From CAYJAP01 sp964368425 (lineage in GTDB: Bacteria; Bacillota; Clostridia; Christensenellales; UBA1242), in the NCBI GenBank assembly GCA_964368425.1, contig CAYJAP010000009.1, forward strand, positions 1 to 21,006: a stretch of 21,006 nt of DNA, written 5' to 3'. Shown here in pieces: positions 6,761 to 14,599 of the stretch (positions within the stretch are counted from its first letter, which is position 1; the number at the start of each line of letters is the position of its first letter). Both the position numbers and the translations under genes were made by a program. The notes beneath the pieces are model-generated. The model was given only the letters and a program-made list of their open reading frames with translations, made no database searches and was not told the origin of the DNA.

Positions 6761-8716
6761 TCACTTGCTTTTTAGTTGTGCCATCAACTCATCTTCTGTC
6801 ATTATTTTAATACCCAACTCCCTAGCTTTAACTAGTTTGCTTCCCGCACTTTCTCCAGCTATAACTATGTCTGTACTTTTACTCACACTTCCCGTAACTT
6901 TAGCACCAAACTCCTCCAACTTTTTAGTTAACTCTTCTCTACTAAAGTACTCCAACGAACCTGTTAAAACAATCGTTTTCCCCGTAAAAGCATCGTGGTT
7001 TTGTACTTTATTGTCAGCGTAACGTATCACAATTCCCTGCTCAAATAATTTGTTTATCAACAACGAATTTTCTTCATCTTCAAAAAAGTCTACAATGTTA
7101 CGTGCCATGATATCGCCTATTTCATCGATGGTAACCAACTCCTCTGCACTCGCCTGCATCAACTCTTTGAATGAACTAAAATGTTTTGATAAATCTTTGG
7201 CGGTTTTATCTCCCACCCCTAAAATACCCAATGCGAAAATGAAATTATTGAACATTGGTGTTTTACTACTATTTATGCTAGTAATCAAGTTTTGTGACTT
7301 CTTATCTTTGAACGACGGTAACTTAGCTAAGTCTAACGCCTCCAACTTGTATATATCAGCAACATCCTCTACACCTAGATTATCTATTAATAAGTCAACC
7401 GTTTTATCACTCAAGCCTTCGATATTCATAGCATTTCTAGTAGCAAAATGGACTATTCTTTGAGACAGTCTTTTGTCGCATGCTTTGTTATCACAAAATA
7501 TGTTAGCCCCTACTTCTTTAACTTTACCTCCGCATACTGGACACTGCGTCGGAGAAGTTATTTCTACGCTGTGAGGATAATTCTCTGCGACTCCAAGAAT
7601 CTCTGGTATAACTTCATTACTTCTCCTGATAAACACTCTACTACCGATACGCACGTTCTTTCTATGAATGTCCTGTAGATTGTTTAGCGTTGCACGTTTG
7701 ATTGTTGCTCCCGCCAACTCGACAGGTTGAACTTTGGCGATAGGTGTAAGTTTTCCTGTCCTTCCCACCTGCCAAATAACATCTTCTAGTATGGTTGTTA
7801 CCTCTTGTGCCTTGAACTTATACGCCACTGCCCACCGCGGAAATTTCGCTGTATGTCCTAACTTTTTCTGAACGGATATATCGTCCACCTTGATAACCGC
7901 ACCGTCAATTAAAATATCCAACGAATTTCTAATTTCGTCTATGCTATCTATAGCCTTAGCTATTTCCGCTATATCGCTCGACAACAACACATACTCATGT
8001 ACTGGAAACCCCTCTTTTCGTAAAAAATGTTGGACGTCTGCATAGCTAGTAAATGACGCTCCCTTTATATATGGAACGCCATAGAAGAACACGTCTAAGT
8101 TACGTTCTTTTGTTATCTTTGGATCAAGATTACGTAGTGCTCCTGCTGCTGCATTTCGAGCATTTTTAAGTAAATCGTCGTGTGTTCTATTATACTCTTC
8201 CAACACACTTAACCTCATCATGACTTCGCCCTCAACAACTATGTTTCCTTTGAAAGAAATTTGTTGAGGCAGCGTTCGGATAGTCATCACTTGCTTGCTT
8301 ACATCTTCACCAACTACACCATTACCTCTCGTGGTTGCACTTACAAAATATCCATGGTTATACTCTACAACCACTCTCAGACCGTCAAATTTATACTGTA
8401 AAACAAAGTCTTGTTTACCCTGTTTAGATATGATACTGTCCGCCCAATCCTGTAGTTCTGTAGAGCTATTGCACTTATTCAGACTGTATAAAGCTGTCTT
8501 GTGTTTTCTCTTTACGAAGCCCTTTAAAAGGAGGTCATCTCCAACTTGTTGCGTTGGACTGTCCGGAAAAACAATACCCGTTTTTTCCTCAAGATCAACG
8601 AGCTCGTAATACAGTTCATCATATTCTTTATCGGAAATAGTAGGAGCATCAAGAACGTAGTAGTTCCTGTTGTGAATTTTAATTTCGTCAATTAATTCTC
8701 TTATCCTTTTTTCCAT
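6761..8716 (-). CDS. ligA: NAD+-dependent DNA ligase LigA
   Basis: Seals nicks in duplex DNA during replication and repair, using NAD+ to adenylate its active-site lysine. The 651 residues show NAD-binding domain Ia (about 1-60, with NYYVLDAPTISDKEYDELYY), the nucleotidyl-transferase domain with active-site KFDGL (Lys109), and an OB fold. Then come a four-cysteine zinc finger (CPVCGGK...CDNKAC, about 393-417), helix-hairpin-helix repeats, and a C-terminal BRCT domain (about 575-651, beginning GKTIVLTGSL). The active site reads LQYKFDGL rather than the more usual EPKIDGL type, so this is a divergent but complete LigA. ATG at 8716 follows the pcrA stop by 21 bases and has only a weak AGG ribosome site, suggesting coupling to or readthrough from pcrA. 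Confidence 0.96.
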   Translation of the reverse strand: MEKRIRELIDEIKIHNRNYYVLDAPTISDKEYDELYYELVDLEEKTGIVFPDSPTQQVGDDLLLKGFVKRKHKTALYSLNKCNSSTELQDWADSIISKQGKQDFVLQYKFDGLRVVVEYNHGYFVSATTRGNGVVGEDVSKQVMTIRTLPQQISFKGNIVVEGEVMMRLSVLEEYNRTHDDLLKNARNAAAGALRNLDPKITKERNLDVFFYGVPYIKGASFTSYADVQHFLRKEGFPVHEYVLLSSDIAEIAKAIDSIDEIRNSLDILIDGAVIKVDDISVQKKLGHTAKFPRWAVAYKFKAQEVTTILEDVIWQVGRTGKLTPIAKVQPVELAGATIKRATLNNLQDIHRKNVRIGSRVFIRRSNEVIPEILGVAENYPHSVEITSPTQCPVCGGKVKEVGANIFCDNKACDKRLSQRIVHFATRNAMNIEGLSDKTVDLLIDNLGVEDVADIYKLEALDLAKLPSFKDKKSQNLITSINSSKTPMFNNFIFALGILGVGDKTAKDLSKHFSSFKELMQASAEELVTIDEIGDIMARNIVDFFEDEENSLLINKLFEQGIVIRYADNKVQNHDAFTGKTIVLTGSLEYFSREELTKKLEEFGAKVTGSVSKSTDIVIAGESAGSKLVKARELGIKIMTEDELMAQLKSK

Positions 8717-8737
8717 TTTAACAACCTAAAACCTCGA

Positions 8738-10960
8738 TTATTTCTTTTTTAATATCTGTAACGGAGCAAATTTTGTGGCCAAACTTTTTACTCCAAATCC
8801 AGCAAATTTAACTGCAACATACTCATTTTTACTATCTATCCCTGAGATTTCTCCCACTCCGAATTTAGGATGTAGAACCTGCATACCAACCTCATAACTA
8901 GTAGTAGACTGTGTAGAAAGTTTTTTCTTAAAGAAGTCTTCTACGCTGGTAACTTTGCTTGTTGTATACCTATTATATCCAAACGACGAGCTTTTATTGT
9001 AGCCCTCATACCCTCTGTTTCGATAGCTGTCCTGATATTGTTCCCTAGGTTTTGATGTGCTGGATAGCCCCATTTCATTGATAAATCGGCTCGTTCTCGT
9101 TTCTTCACGATCACCGTAGATAAATCGAGACATTGCTTGCGTAATAAAGAGTTTTTTCTTCGCTCGTGTTATAGCGACATACATCAAACGCCGTTCTTCT
9201 TCCATATCATCTTTACTATCCATAGCTCTATTTATTGGGAAAGAACCATCTTCAGCCCCTATCACGAATACGACGTTGAACTCCAGCCCTTTGCTGGCAT
9301 GGACAGTAGAAACACTCACCGCATTTTTACTCTCATCTAACTCGTCAACAGCACTCGATAAAGTAATACTCTCAAGGTAATTTGTCAGATCAGACATCTC
9401 GTTCGCCTGGTCAAAAGCTATCACCGACTGTACTAACTGATTGATGTTAAGCATTCTGTCAACGTCTTCTTCCGACTTACTTCCATATGCTTGTTTCACC
9501 CCGATAATATCTACAGCTTTCTTTATAAACACACTTAAATTATTTTCTTGATACGTCTTTTCTAGTTCATGAAGAGTCTCTGCAAAAGCCTCTAACCTTG
9601 AGCTTAAAGCCGAAGGTAAATCATAATTACTACTGTTTTTCACTATCTGATAAATCGACAGTCCTCTCTCATTCGAAATGTCTATCAACTTATCTATACT
9701 GGTTCTTCCTATACCGCGTTTTGGGAAATTGATTATACGCAGCATTGCCTCGTTATCCCTATCGTTTATCAGTAAACGAAGATATGCAACAATGTTCTTA
9801 ACCTCTTGCCTATCGAAGAATTTGAAGATCCCCGCTACTTTATATGGTATGTTATAATTTAATAACTTTTCTTCAATCAGTCGTGAGTGAGCACTCAGCC
9901 TCATTAAAACCGCTATATCTCGGGATTCGTACCCATGACTATTTATCAAGTCATATATTTTACTAGCCACGTATTCGGCTTCTTTTATCTCATTTATACA
10001 CTGAGTAAACTCAACTTTGTCGCCTTCCATATTATTAGTCCAAAGCTCTTTCTCCATACGACTTTCATTGTTTTTAATCAATCGGTTTGCGATTTCAAGA
10101 ATATTTTTTGTGCTTCTATAATTTTGTTCTAACTTGTAACATTTACAATCCGGGAAATCTCTTCTAAAATCAAAAATGTTTTGGATGTTTGCGCCCCGCC
10201 AACCGTAAATGCACTGGTCTTCATCACCCACAACGAACACGTTTTTACGAGCCCCCGCCAACAACTTGATGAGCTTATACTGCACCAAGTTTGTATCTTG
10301 AAACTCGTCAACATGTATGTATCTGAATTTGTCCTGGTATTTTAGTAGTACGTTCGGGAACTTGGTAAAAAGATCGAGCGTTTTTACTAATAAATCATCA
10401 AAATCTAGACCGTTATTATTTTTTAAATAGTTCTCATATCTCTTGAACACGTTTATTATTGTGTCGGCATCTGAGTTTTTTAGCAAGAAATTGGAGTATT
10501 CATCGGGCGAGAATCCCTTATTTTTAGCATCAGATATTATGTGAGATATTTTGTTTTTCAAGTCATTATCTTCAATATTAAATTCTTTCAATATTTGCTT
10601 AAGAATTTTATCTCTGTCTGAAGAATCATATATCGTAAAGAAGCGGTTATACCCTTCAAAGTGACTGATACTTTCACGTAGTATGCGACTGCACATAGAG
10701 TGGAAAGTGGATATCCATACCCCATAAGCGTCAGGCAACATTTCTGTTATACGCTCTCTCATCTCATTTGTGGCTTTATTTGTAAAAGTGATCGCCAGAA
10801 TATGGTTAGGATTCACTCCTTTGTCTGCTATCAGATGGCAAATACGGTGAGTTAACAATCTGGTTTTACCACTCCCCGCACCTGCTGTAACCAAAAAAGC
10901 ACCTTCGCTCTGTGTTGCTGGAATCAATTGTTGTTCGTTTAACTCTTTTATATCGTACAC
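8738..10960 (-). CDS. pcrA: ATP-dependent DNA helicase PcrA (UvrD/Rep family)
   Basis: Superfamily 1A 3'-to-5' helicase, essential in many Bacillota, acting in nucleotide excision repair, in clearing recombination proteins, and in resolving conflicts with transcription. The 740 residues include Walker A GAGSGKT (27-33), Walker B/motif II DEFQDTN (about 217), motif III GDEDQCIYGWRGA, motif IV QNYRST, motif V VSTVHASKGLEF and motif VI YVAITRAKKKL. After a low-complexity Tyr/Ser/Arg-rich linker (about 640-680), the C-terminus ends in the PcrA Tudor-like segment (VLHPKFGVGEI), which in Bacillus binds RNA polymerase. The start is GTG at 10960 with AAAGG eight bases upstream. It heads a pcrA-ligA operon, the usual pairing in Bacillota. 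Confidence 0.96.
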   Translation of the reverse strand: MYDIKELNEQQLIPATQSEGAFLVTAGAGSGKTRLLTHRICHLIADKGVNPNHILAITFTNKATNEMRERITEMLPDAYGVWISTFHSMCSRILRESISHFEGYNRFFTIYDSSDRDKILKQILKEFNIEDNDLKNKISHIISDAKNKGFSPDEYSNFLLKNSDADTIINVFKRYENYLKNNNGLDFDDLLVKTLDLFTKFPNVLLKYQDKFRYIHVDEFQDTNLVQYKLIKLLAGARKNVFVVGDEDQCIYGWRGANIQNIFDFRRDFPDCKCYKLEQNYRSTKNILEIANRLIKNNESRMEKELWTNNMEGDKVEFTQCINEIKEAEYVASKIYDLINSHGYESRDIAVLMRLSAHSRLIEEKLLNYNIPYKVAGIFKFFDRQEVKNIVAYLRLLINDRDNEAMLRIINFPKRGIGRTSIDKLIDISNERGLSIYQIVKNSSNYDLPSALSSRLEAFAETLHELEKTYQENNLSVFIKKAVDIIGVKQAYGSKSEEDVDRMLNINQLVQSVIAFDQANEMSDLTNYLESITLSSAVDELDESKNAVSVSTVHASKGLEFNVVFVIGAEDGSFPINRAMDSKDDMEEERRLMYVAITRAKKKLFITQAMSRFIYGDREETRTSRFINEMGLSSTSKPREQYQDSYRNRGYEGYNKSSSFGYNRYTTSKVTSVEDFFKKKLSTQSTTSYEVGMQVLHPKFGVGEISGIDSKNEYVAVKFAGFGVKSLATKFAPLQILKKK

Positions 10961-10998
10961 TTATACTACCTTTAGCCTTTGTTTATACTTCCTATAAG

Positions 10999-11027
10999 AG
11001 TTTACCATAAAACAACCTTTTAGAAAA
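10999..11027 (-). promoter_or_regulatory. Candidate promoter for pcrA-ligA
   Basis: TTTTCT (11027-11022), 17-base spacer, TAAACT (11004-10999) with TGG before it (extended -10). It lies directly after the upstream gene's terminator, so the operon needs a promoter here. The -35 is weak (3 of 6). Confidence 0.45.
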
Positions 11028-11040
11028 CCTTTTTATGAGC

Positions 11041-11063
11041 AAAAAACTCCTACAAGGAGTTTT
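11041..11063 (-). terminator. Rho-independent terminator after the 129-residue gene
   Basis: Perfect 9-base arms (11063-11055 and 11051-11043) around a three-base loop, ending in six T on the minus strand. It separates the unknown gene from pcrA. Confidence 0.85.
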
Positions 11064-11078
11064 ATTTTCGGTTATATA

Positions 11079-11468
11079 TCAAGATATTTTACTAGCATTT
11101 TTAAACGCGAAATATCTTTCTTTTGCCCGCAAGTATCTGTCCATCAACTTCAGTATGTAACATTGTTTCTCAATCCCACTTAGCTTATCGAAAATCTCGG
11201 GGTCAGAGAGCACGCCTATCGGATTTATAATATCTTCATTTTGTACTAATAATTTAAAAACTCTGTTGTAAAAGTTTTCATCTACCTCATCGTCTATACG
11301 AGTAAAGCGTACTTTGCCCACTTTTCGTTTTATAGCAGAAAGATTTTTATAAAAGTAGCTGTTGGTATAATTAGAGGTATGAGTTTTTGTTATCTCAGAA
11401 TAATTTCCACTCTTCATTCTTCTTTTAGCTTGTTCGGCCAGTGTTCTTAACGCATTGTTTTTTACCAT
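11079..11468 (-). CDS. Hypothetical 129-residue protein, family not recognised
   Basis: I do not recognise this protein. It has no signal peptide, membrane segment or cysteine-rich site. The first 60 residues are basic (many Lys/Arg, e.g. QAKRRMKSG and IKRKVGKVRF) and probably partly disordered around a Thr/Asn/Ser/Tyr-rich stretch (28-40). Residues 60-125 are mixed-charge and predicted helical, containing LSDPEIFDKLSGIEKQCYIL and LMDRYLRAKERYF. The layout suggests a small soluble nucleic-acid- or ribosome-associated protein, but that is inference from composition only. ATG at 11468 has AAAGGAG eight bases upstream; another ATG seven bases earlier is out of frame. It has its own promoter and terminator between rpsU and pcrA, so it is a real, independently transcribed gene. 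Confidence 0.75.
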   Translation of the reverse strand: MVKNNALRTLAEQAKRRMKSGNYSEITKTHTSNYTNSYFYKNLSAIKRKVGKVRFTRIDDEVDENFYNRVFKLLVQNEDIINPIGVLSDPEIFDKLSGIEKQCYILKLMDRYLRAKERYFAFKNASKIS

Positions 11469-11494
11469 GTCATTTTCTCCTTTCTAACAGCAAT

Positions 11495-11523
11495 ATTCTA
11501 GCAGAAAAAGAAACAATTTCCAA
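11495..11523 (-). promoter_or_regulatory. Promoter for the 129-residue gene
   Basis: TTGGAA (11523-11518), 17-base spacer, TAGAAT (11500-11495) with TGC before it (extended -10). The -35 matches 4 of 6 and the -10 matches 5 of 6. Predicted start is near 11488, just ahead of AAAGGAG. Another TATAAT lies farther upstream near 11560 but lacks a -35. Confidence 0.65.
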
Positions 11524-11625
11524 CTCGAAAAGCACGGTATGTAGCTACTTTGCCATTATAGTACAAAGATAGTAGTAATTCTGTATTTGATAACAAAAAA
11601 CTACAAATTATGCGACAGAGCAAAT

Positions 11626-11653
11626 AAAAAGGTACAACTTTTGTTGTACCTTT
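11626..11653 (-). terminator. Rho-independent terminator after rpsU
   Basis: Perfect 11-base arms (11653-11643 and 11638-11628, AAAGGTACAAC and its complement) around a four-base loop, with a T run into 11626. It starts about 10 bases after the rpsU stop. Confidence 0.92.
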
Positions 11654-11662
11654 CAATGTCTG

Positions 11663-11848
11663 TTAACGACTTAATTTCTTTAGACGTTTGATTGCAGCTT
11701 TTTGTTTTTTCTTTCTTTTTACGCTAGGTTTTTCGTATTCAACGTGTTTACGCAAATCACCAATGATCCCGTCTTTCTGGCATTTTCTCTTAAATCTTTT
11801 TAATGCACTTTCAACGTTCTCATTTTCATTAACTTTAACTGTAGACAT
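11663..11848 (-). CDS. rpsU: 30S ribosomal protein bS21
   Basis: Small basic 30S protein near the anti-Shine-Dalgarno end of 16S rRNA, important for initiation. The 61 residues begin MSTVKVNENENVESALKRFK and pass through the typical RKHVEYEKPSVKRKKK to a lysine/arginine-rich end. Length and sequence are standard. The ATG at 11848 has GGGTGAT upstream, which pairs with the 3' side of the anti-Shine-Dalgarno rather than the usual AGGAGG core. It follows mtaB in the typical Bacillota order, but it has its own strong promoter and terminator, so it can be expressed apart from the rsmE-nudix-mtaB unit. Confidence 0.97.
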   Translation of the reverse strand: MSTVKVNENENVESALKRFKRKCQKDGIIGDLRKHVEYEKPSVKRKKKQKAAIKRLKKLSR

Positions 11849-11885
11849 TCAATATCACCCACTTTTTATAAAATTTACATAATTT

Positions 11886-11913
11886 ATTATATGCATAAAG
11901 CTAGTAAAGTCAA
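11886..11913 (-). promoter_or_regulatory. Strong sigma-A promoter for rpsU
   Basis: TTGACT (11913-11908), 16-base spacer, perfect TATAAT (11891-11886). Predicted start near 11879 gives a leader of about 30 bases. It is the best consensus match in the window, as expected for a ribosomal protein gene. Confidence 0.8.
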
Positions 11914-11940
11914 GCCTTTTATCAATATTTTGCATGTTTT

Positions 11941-13245
11941 CTATACTTTTTCTACAAGTACCCCATCCTGATATGGCGCTATCACCTTCACCGACAACAG
12001 ATCTCCACTTCGGATACTCTTATCATCTGCAATATATGCTTTCAAATAATTTTCTGTATACCCTGTGAAGAACTCTTTTTCGCAATCTTCTATCAATACA
12101 TTGTACTTTTTATTAATATTTTTCTTAATATATTTATTGCGAGATTGCACAGCTGCCAGCACAACTTTTTTCATTCTTTCTCGCTTTATATCTTTGTTTA
12201 TATCCTTTAACTTACTTGCTACTGTTCCTGACCGATGGCTATATGTAAACACATGAGCATCTCCAAATCCTACCTTCTCGATAAGGTCAATAGTCTCTAA
12301 AACATCCTGCTCACTTTCTGTTGGAAACCCGATAATAACATCGGTTGTAATGTTGGCGTTAGGAAAATACTTTTTAATTAATGCTATTTTCTCAAGATAC
12401 TCTTTTCTAGTATATTTTCTGTTCATATCTTTTAACACTTTATCGCTACCCGATTGCAGAGAAAGATGTAAATGAGGAGTAAAGTTTTTCATTCTTTGCA
12501 TAGCTTGAAGCAGGTTATTTGTTATAGCATGAACCTCCAAACTACTCATCCTAATACGAGCTTTTACATCTTTAAGCGAATCTAGTAAAATACTTAAATC
12601 GAGGCTTTCTGTAGCGTTTATATCATACATTGCAGAGTACTTTGCATAGTACTCTGGATTGACTTTGAAGCTCGACACATCTATCCCCGTTATAACAATC
12701 TCTTTACTTTCTTCTGCAAGCTTATGAGCTTCAGCTACAATATCCTGTATGTCACGGCTTCGGCTTCGACCCCTCACGTACGGGATAATACAATACGAAC
12801 AAAAGTTGTTACAGCCATCTTGCACCTTTAAATAAGCTCTTGTTTTAGTTTTTAGTGGAGAGGAAAGACAGAGAGTATCTTCTGCGATATCGTATAGTTG
12901 TTTCTCTTTGTTCATTAATATAGGCAATATGTTCTCTTTTTTCGCATTACCAAATACCGCAACCACATTTTCCTTATCGGTAAATTGTTGCATATTGTTT
13001 TGACTAGCACAGCCACACACCACTATCTCTGCTTTAGGATTTAATTTATTAATTTTAGCAATATACTGGCGACTTTTTTTCTCAGCCTCTTGAGTTACAG
13101 CACAGGTGTTTACTACGTACACATCAGCTTTTTCCAGATGAGTAAAAATATCATAGTCATTATTTTGCAAGATATTGGCCATGCAGTCTATTTCATACTT
13201 ATTTACTTTACAACCTAAGCTCAGGAAACAAGCCTTTTTTTTCAT
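11941..13245 (-). CDS. mtaB: tRNA N6-threonylcarbamoyladenosine(37)-C2-methylthiotransferase MtaB
   Basis: Radical SAM methylthiotransferase that converts t6A37 to ms2t6A37 in ANN-decoding tRNAs. The 434 residues contain the N-terminal methylthiotransferase domain with cluster ligands Cys12 (LGCKVN), Cys48 (NTCAVT) and Cys79 (CGCASQ). A radical SAM core follows with CNNFCSYC (Cys145, Cys149, Cys152), and then a C-terminal TRAM domain (about 375-434). The NTCAVT and GCKVN motifs fit MtaB better than MiaB or RimO, and the dnaK-dnaJ-rsmE neighbourhood is where MtaB (YqeV) sits in Bacillota. The ATG at 13245 overlaps the upstream nudix stop as ATGA, so translation is coupled. No terminator follows; transcription may continue into rpsU. 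Confidence 0.93.
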   Translation of the reverse strand: MKKKACFLSLGCKVNKYEIDCMANILQNNDYDIFTHLEKADVYVVNTCAVTQEAEKKSRQYIAKINKLNPKAEIVVCGCASQNNMQQFTDKENVVAVFGNAKKENILPILMNKEKQLYDIAEDTLCLSSPLKTKTRAYLKVQDGCNNFCSYCIIPYVRGRSRSRDIQDIVAEAHKLAEESKEIVITGIDVSSFKVNPEYYAKYSAMYDINATESLDLSILLDSLKDVKARIRMSSLEVHAITNNLLQAMQRMKNFTPHLHLSLQSGSDKVLKDMNRKYTRKEYLEKIALIKKYFPNANITTDVIIGFPTESEQDVLETIDLIEKVGFGDAHVFTYSHRSGTVASKLKDINKDIKRERMKKVVLAAVQSRNKYIKKNINKKYNVLIEDCEKEFFTGYTENYLKAYIADDKSIRSGDLLSVKVIAPYQDGVLVEKV

Positions 13246-13754
13246 TTGTTTTTTCTTCCTTCCATATATTTTTCTATCTCAGCGATTACCCGTCTAGGCA
13301 ACGTCGTTTCGTTCAATCTTTCTAACGGTAATTCTTCCAGCTCAACCTTGTACTTAAACTCTCCCGGAACTCCTATAATTTCTCCATCCATTTCAGATAT
13401 ATAGTGACAAAGATAGAAGAACTCTACTCTTTTCGAGACAAATGGCTTTCCTTCGTTGTGTAGAGTAAAACTATAGTAATTTTTACCTAGTAATTTAACC
13501 GCTTTACATTTAATATTTGTTTCTTCTAGAGCCTCTCGTTCTACTGCGTGTTTCAAACTTTCTCCGTCATCCACGCCGCCACCCGGCTCGATGTATTTAT
13601 GCCTTGAGTTAACTCCTTTTATAAAAATAAATTTGTCTCCCTTTAAAATCACCGCTCTAGCTTTTCTAAAGAACTTATTTTCCTGTGCTAATTTATAAGC
13701 AAACTTGCTTTTATCTTCAAAATATTTCTGTCTAATTTTATTTTCCTCTGTCAT
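13242..13754 (-). CDS. NUDIX-family hydrolase
   Basis: Predicted pyrophosphohydrolase acting on a nucleoside diphosphate linked to another group; the substrate cannot be read from sequence. The 170 residues contain a NUDIX box at about 59-81: Gly59, Glu65, then REALEE (73-78), which supplies the metal-binding glutamates. The consensus Gly after REUxEEx is Asn80, a mild departure. A hydrophobic strand (ARAVILKGDKFIFIKG) precedes it, as usual in the fold. The first 30 residues are charged and helical. It lies nine bases after rsmE (ribosome site AGAGGG) and its stop overlaps the mtaB start, so it is part of the rsmE-nudix-mtaB operon. This position suggests a housekeeping or RNA-metabolism role, but that is inference. 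Confidence 0.85.
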   Translation of the reverse strand: MTEENKIRQKYFEDKSKFAYKLAQENKFFRKARAVILKGDKFIFIKGVNSRHKYIEPGGGVDDGESLKHAVEREALEETNIKCKAVKLLGKNYYSFTLHNEGKPFVSKRVEFFYLCHYISEMDGEIIGVPGEFKYKVELEELPLERLNETTLPRRVIAEIEKYMEGRKNK

Positions 13755-13763
13755 TATACCCTC

Positions 13764-14492
13764 TTAATAATTGTATTCTCCCATCAAAAACATCACAATT
13801 GCTGTGAGTCCGATGCTCGCTGTTTCAGCTCTTAAAATTCTTTTTCCTAGTGACACGCTGGTGCTACATCTAGCCAGTTTATCGATTTCTTCCGGCGCAA
13901 ATCCACCTTCCGAACCCACCACTATTGCCACCTTGTTTTTGCCTTGTAACGATACACGAGACAAATCACATGACCCCTCGCACTCATTTGCAAAAAGCAC
14001 GACGTCGTAGTTCTGCAACATGGTGTAGATATCGTCTATCTTGCACGGGTTCAGCACTACTAATGGTTTACTTCTTCGACACTGTTTAACACTCTGTTCG
14101 CTAATTTTCTGCAGCTTAAGTCCTTTACCTTCCTTCATTTTAACGGTAGAAAATTTGCTTTCAAAAGGAATTAATGTCGACACTCCCAACTCAGTTAACT
14201 TCTGAACAATAAGCTCCATCCCCTGCTTTTTTACCATTGCCTGAAACACATCAATATGATTTTTAGGATTGTACTCATTAGCTTCTTTTCTAACTATATC
14301 CGCAATAGTATAATTTTTCGTTATTTCAGACACTTTGCAGATGTAATCATATTCATCGCCGCAAACAACTATTATCTCATTTCCTACCTTTAACGACAGA
14401 ACATTCCTGAGATGATTATGCTCACTCTCAGTTAATCTTATTTTATCTCCCTGGATAGACTCTTGTGTTACAAAAAAACGTCTTGTCACCAT
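13764..14492 (-). CDS. rsmE: 16S rRNA (uracil1498-N3)-methyltransferase RsmE
   Basis: SPOUT-fold methyltransferase that modifies U1498 in helix 44 of 16S rRNA in the mature 30S subunit. The 242 residues have an N-terminal PUA-like domain (RFFVTQ...HNHLRNVLSLKVGNEI) and the C-terminal trefoil-knot SAM site, with VVGSEGGFAPEE and SLGKRILRAETA near the end. The ATG at 14492 gives the normal N-terminus (MVTRRFF), but there is no Shine-Dalgarno sequence: upstream is ACTAACGT preceded by a TATACT -10. The mRNA is thus probably leaderless (see findings). It heads the rsmE-nudix-mtaB unit. In most Bacillota prmA lies between dnaJ and rsmE; here it is missing. Confidence 0.94.
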   Translation of the reverse strand: MVTRRFFVTQESIQGDKIRLTESEHNHLRNVLSLKVGNEIIVVCGDEYDYICKVSEITKNYTIADIVRKEANEYNPKNHIDVFQAMVKKQGMELIVQKLTELGVSTLIPFESKFSTVKMKEGKGLKLQKISEQSVKQCRRSKPLVVLNPCKIDDIYTMLQNYDVVLFANECEGSCDLSRVSLQGKNKVAIVVGSEGGFAPEEIDKLARCSTSVSLGKRILRAETASIGLTAIVMFLMGEYNY

Positions 14493-14500
14493 ACGTTAGT

Positions 14501-14528
14501 AGTATAACACATTGGTATGAATAAGCAA
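14501..14528 (-). promoter_or_regulatory. Promoter for rsmE, placed for a leaderless start
   Basis: TTGCTT (14528-14523), 16-base spacer, TATACT (14506-14501) preceded by TGT (extended -10). Only eight bases separate the -10 from the rsmE ATG, so transcription should start at about 14494-14492, on or just before the start codon. Confidence 0.6.
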
Positions 14529-14569
14529 ATAAATAATGAAAAAGTTTTGTATTTGCCTACAAAGTTCAT

Positions 14570-14599
14570 AAAATAAACCTCTTTACGAGGCTTTATTTT
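14570..14599 (-). terminator. Terminator at the end of the dnaK operon
   Basis: Arms 14599-14592 plus 14590-14587 and 14581-14570 pair over 12 bases with one bulged G, around loop GTAAA. The T-rich part of the 3' arm serves as the U tract. The dnaJ stop codon (14593-14595) lies inside the 5' arm. Confidence 0.7.
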
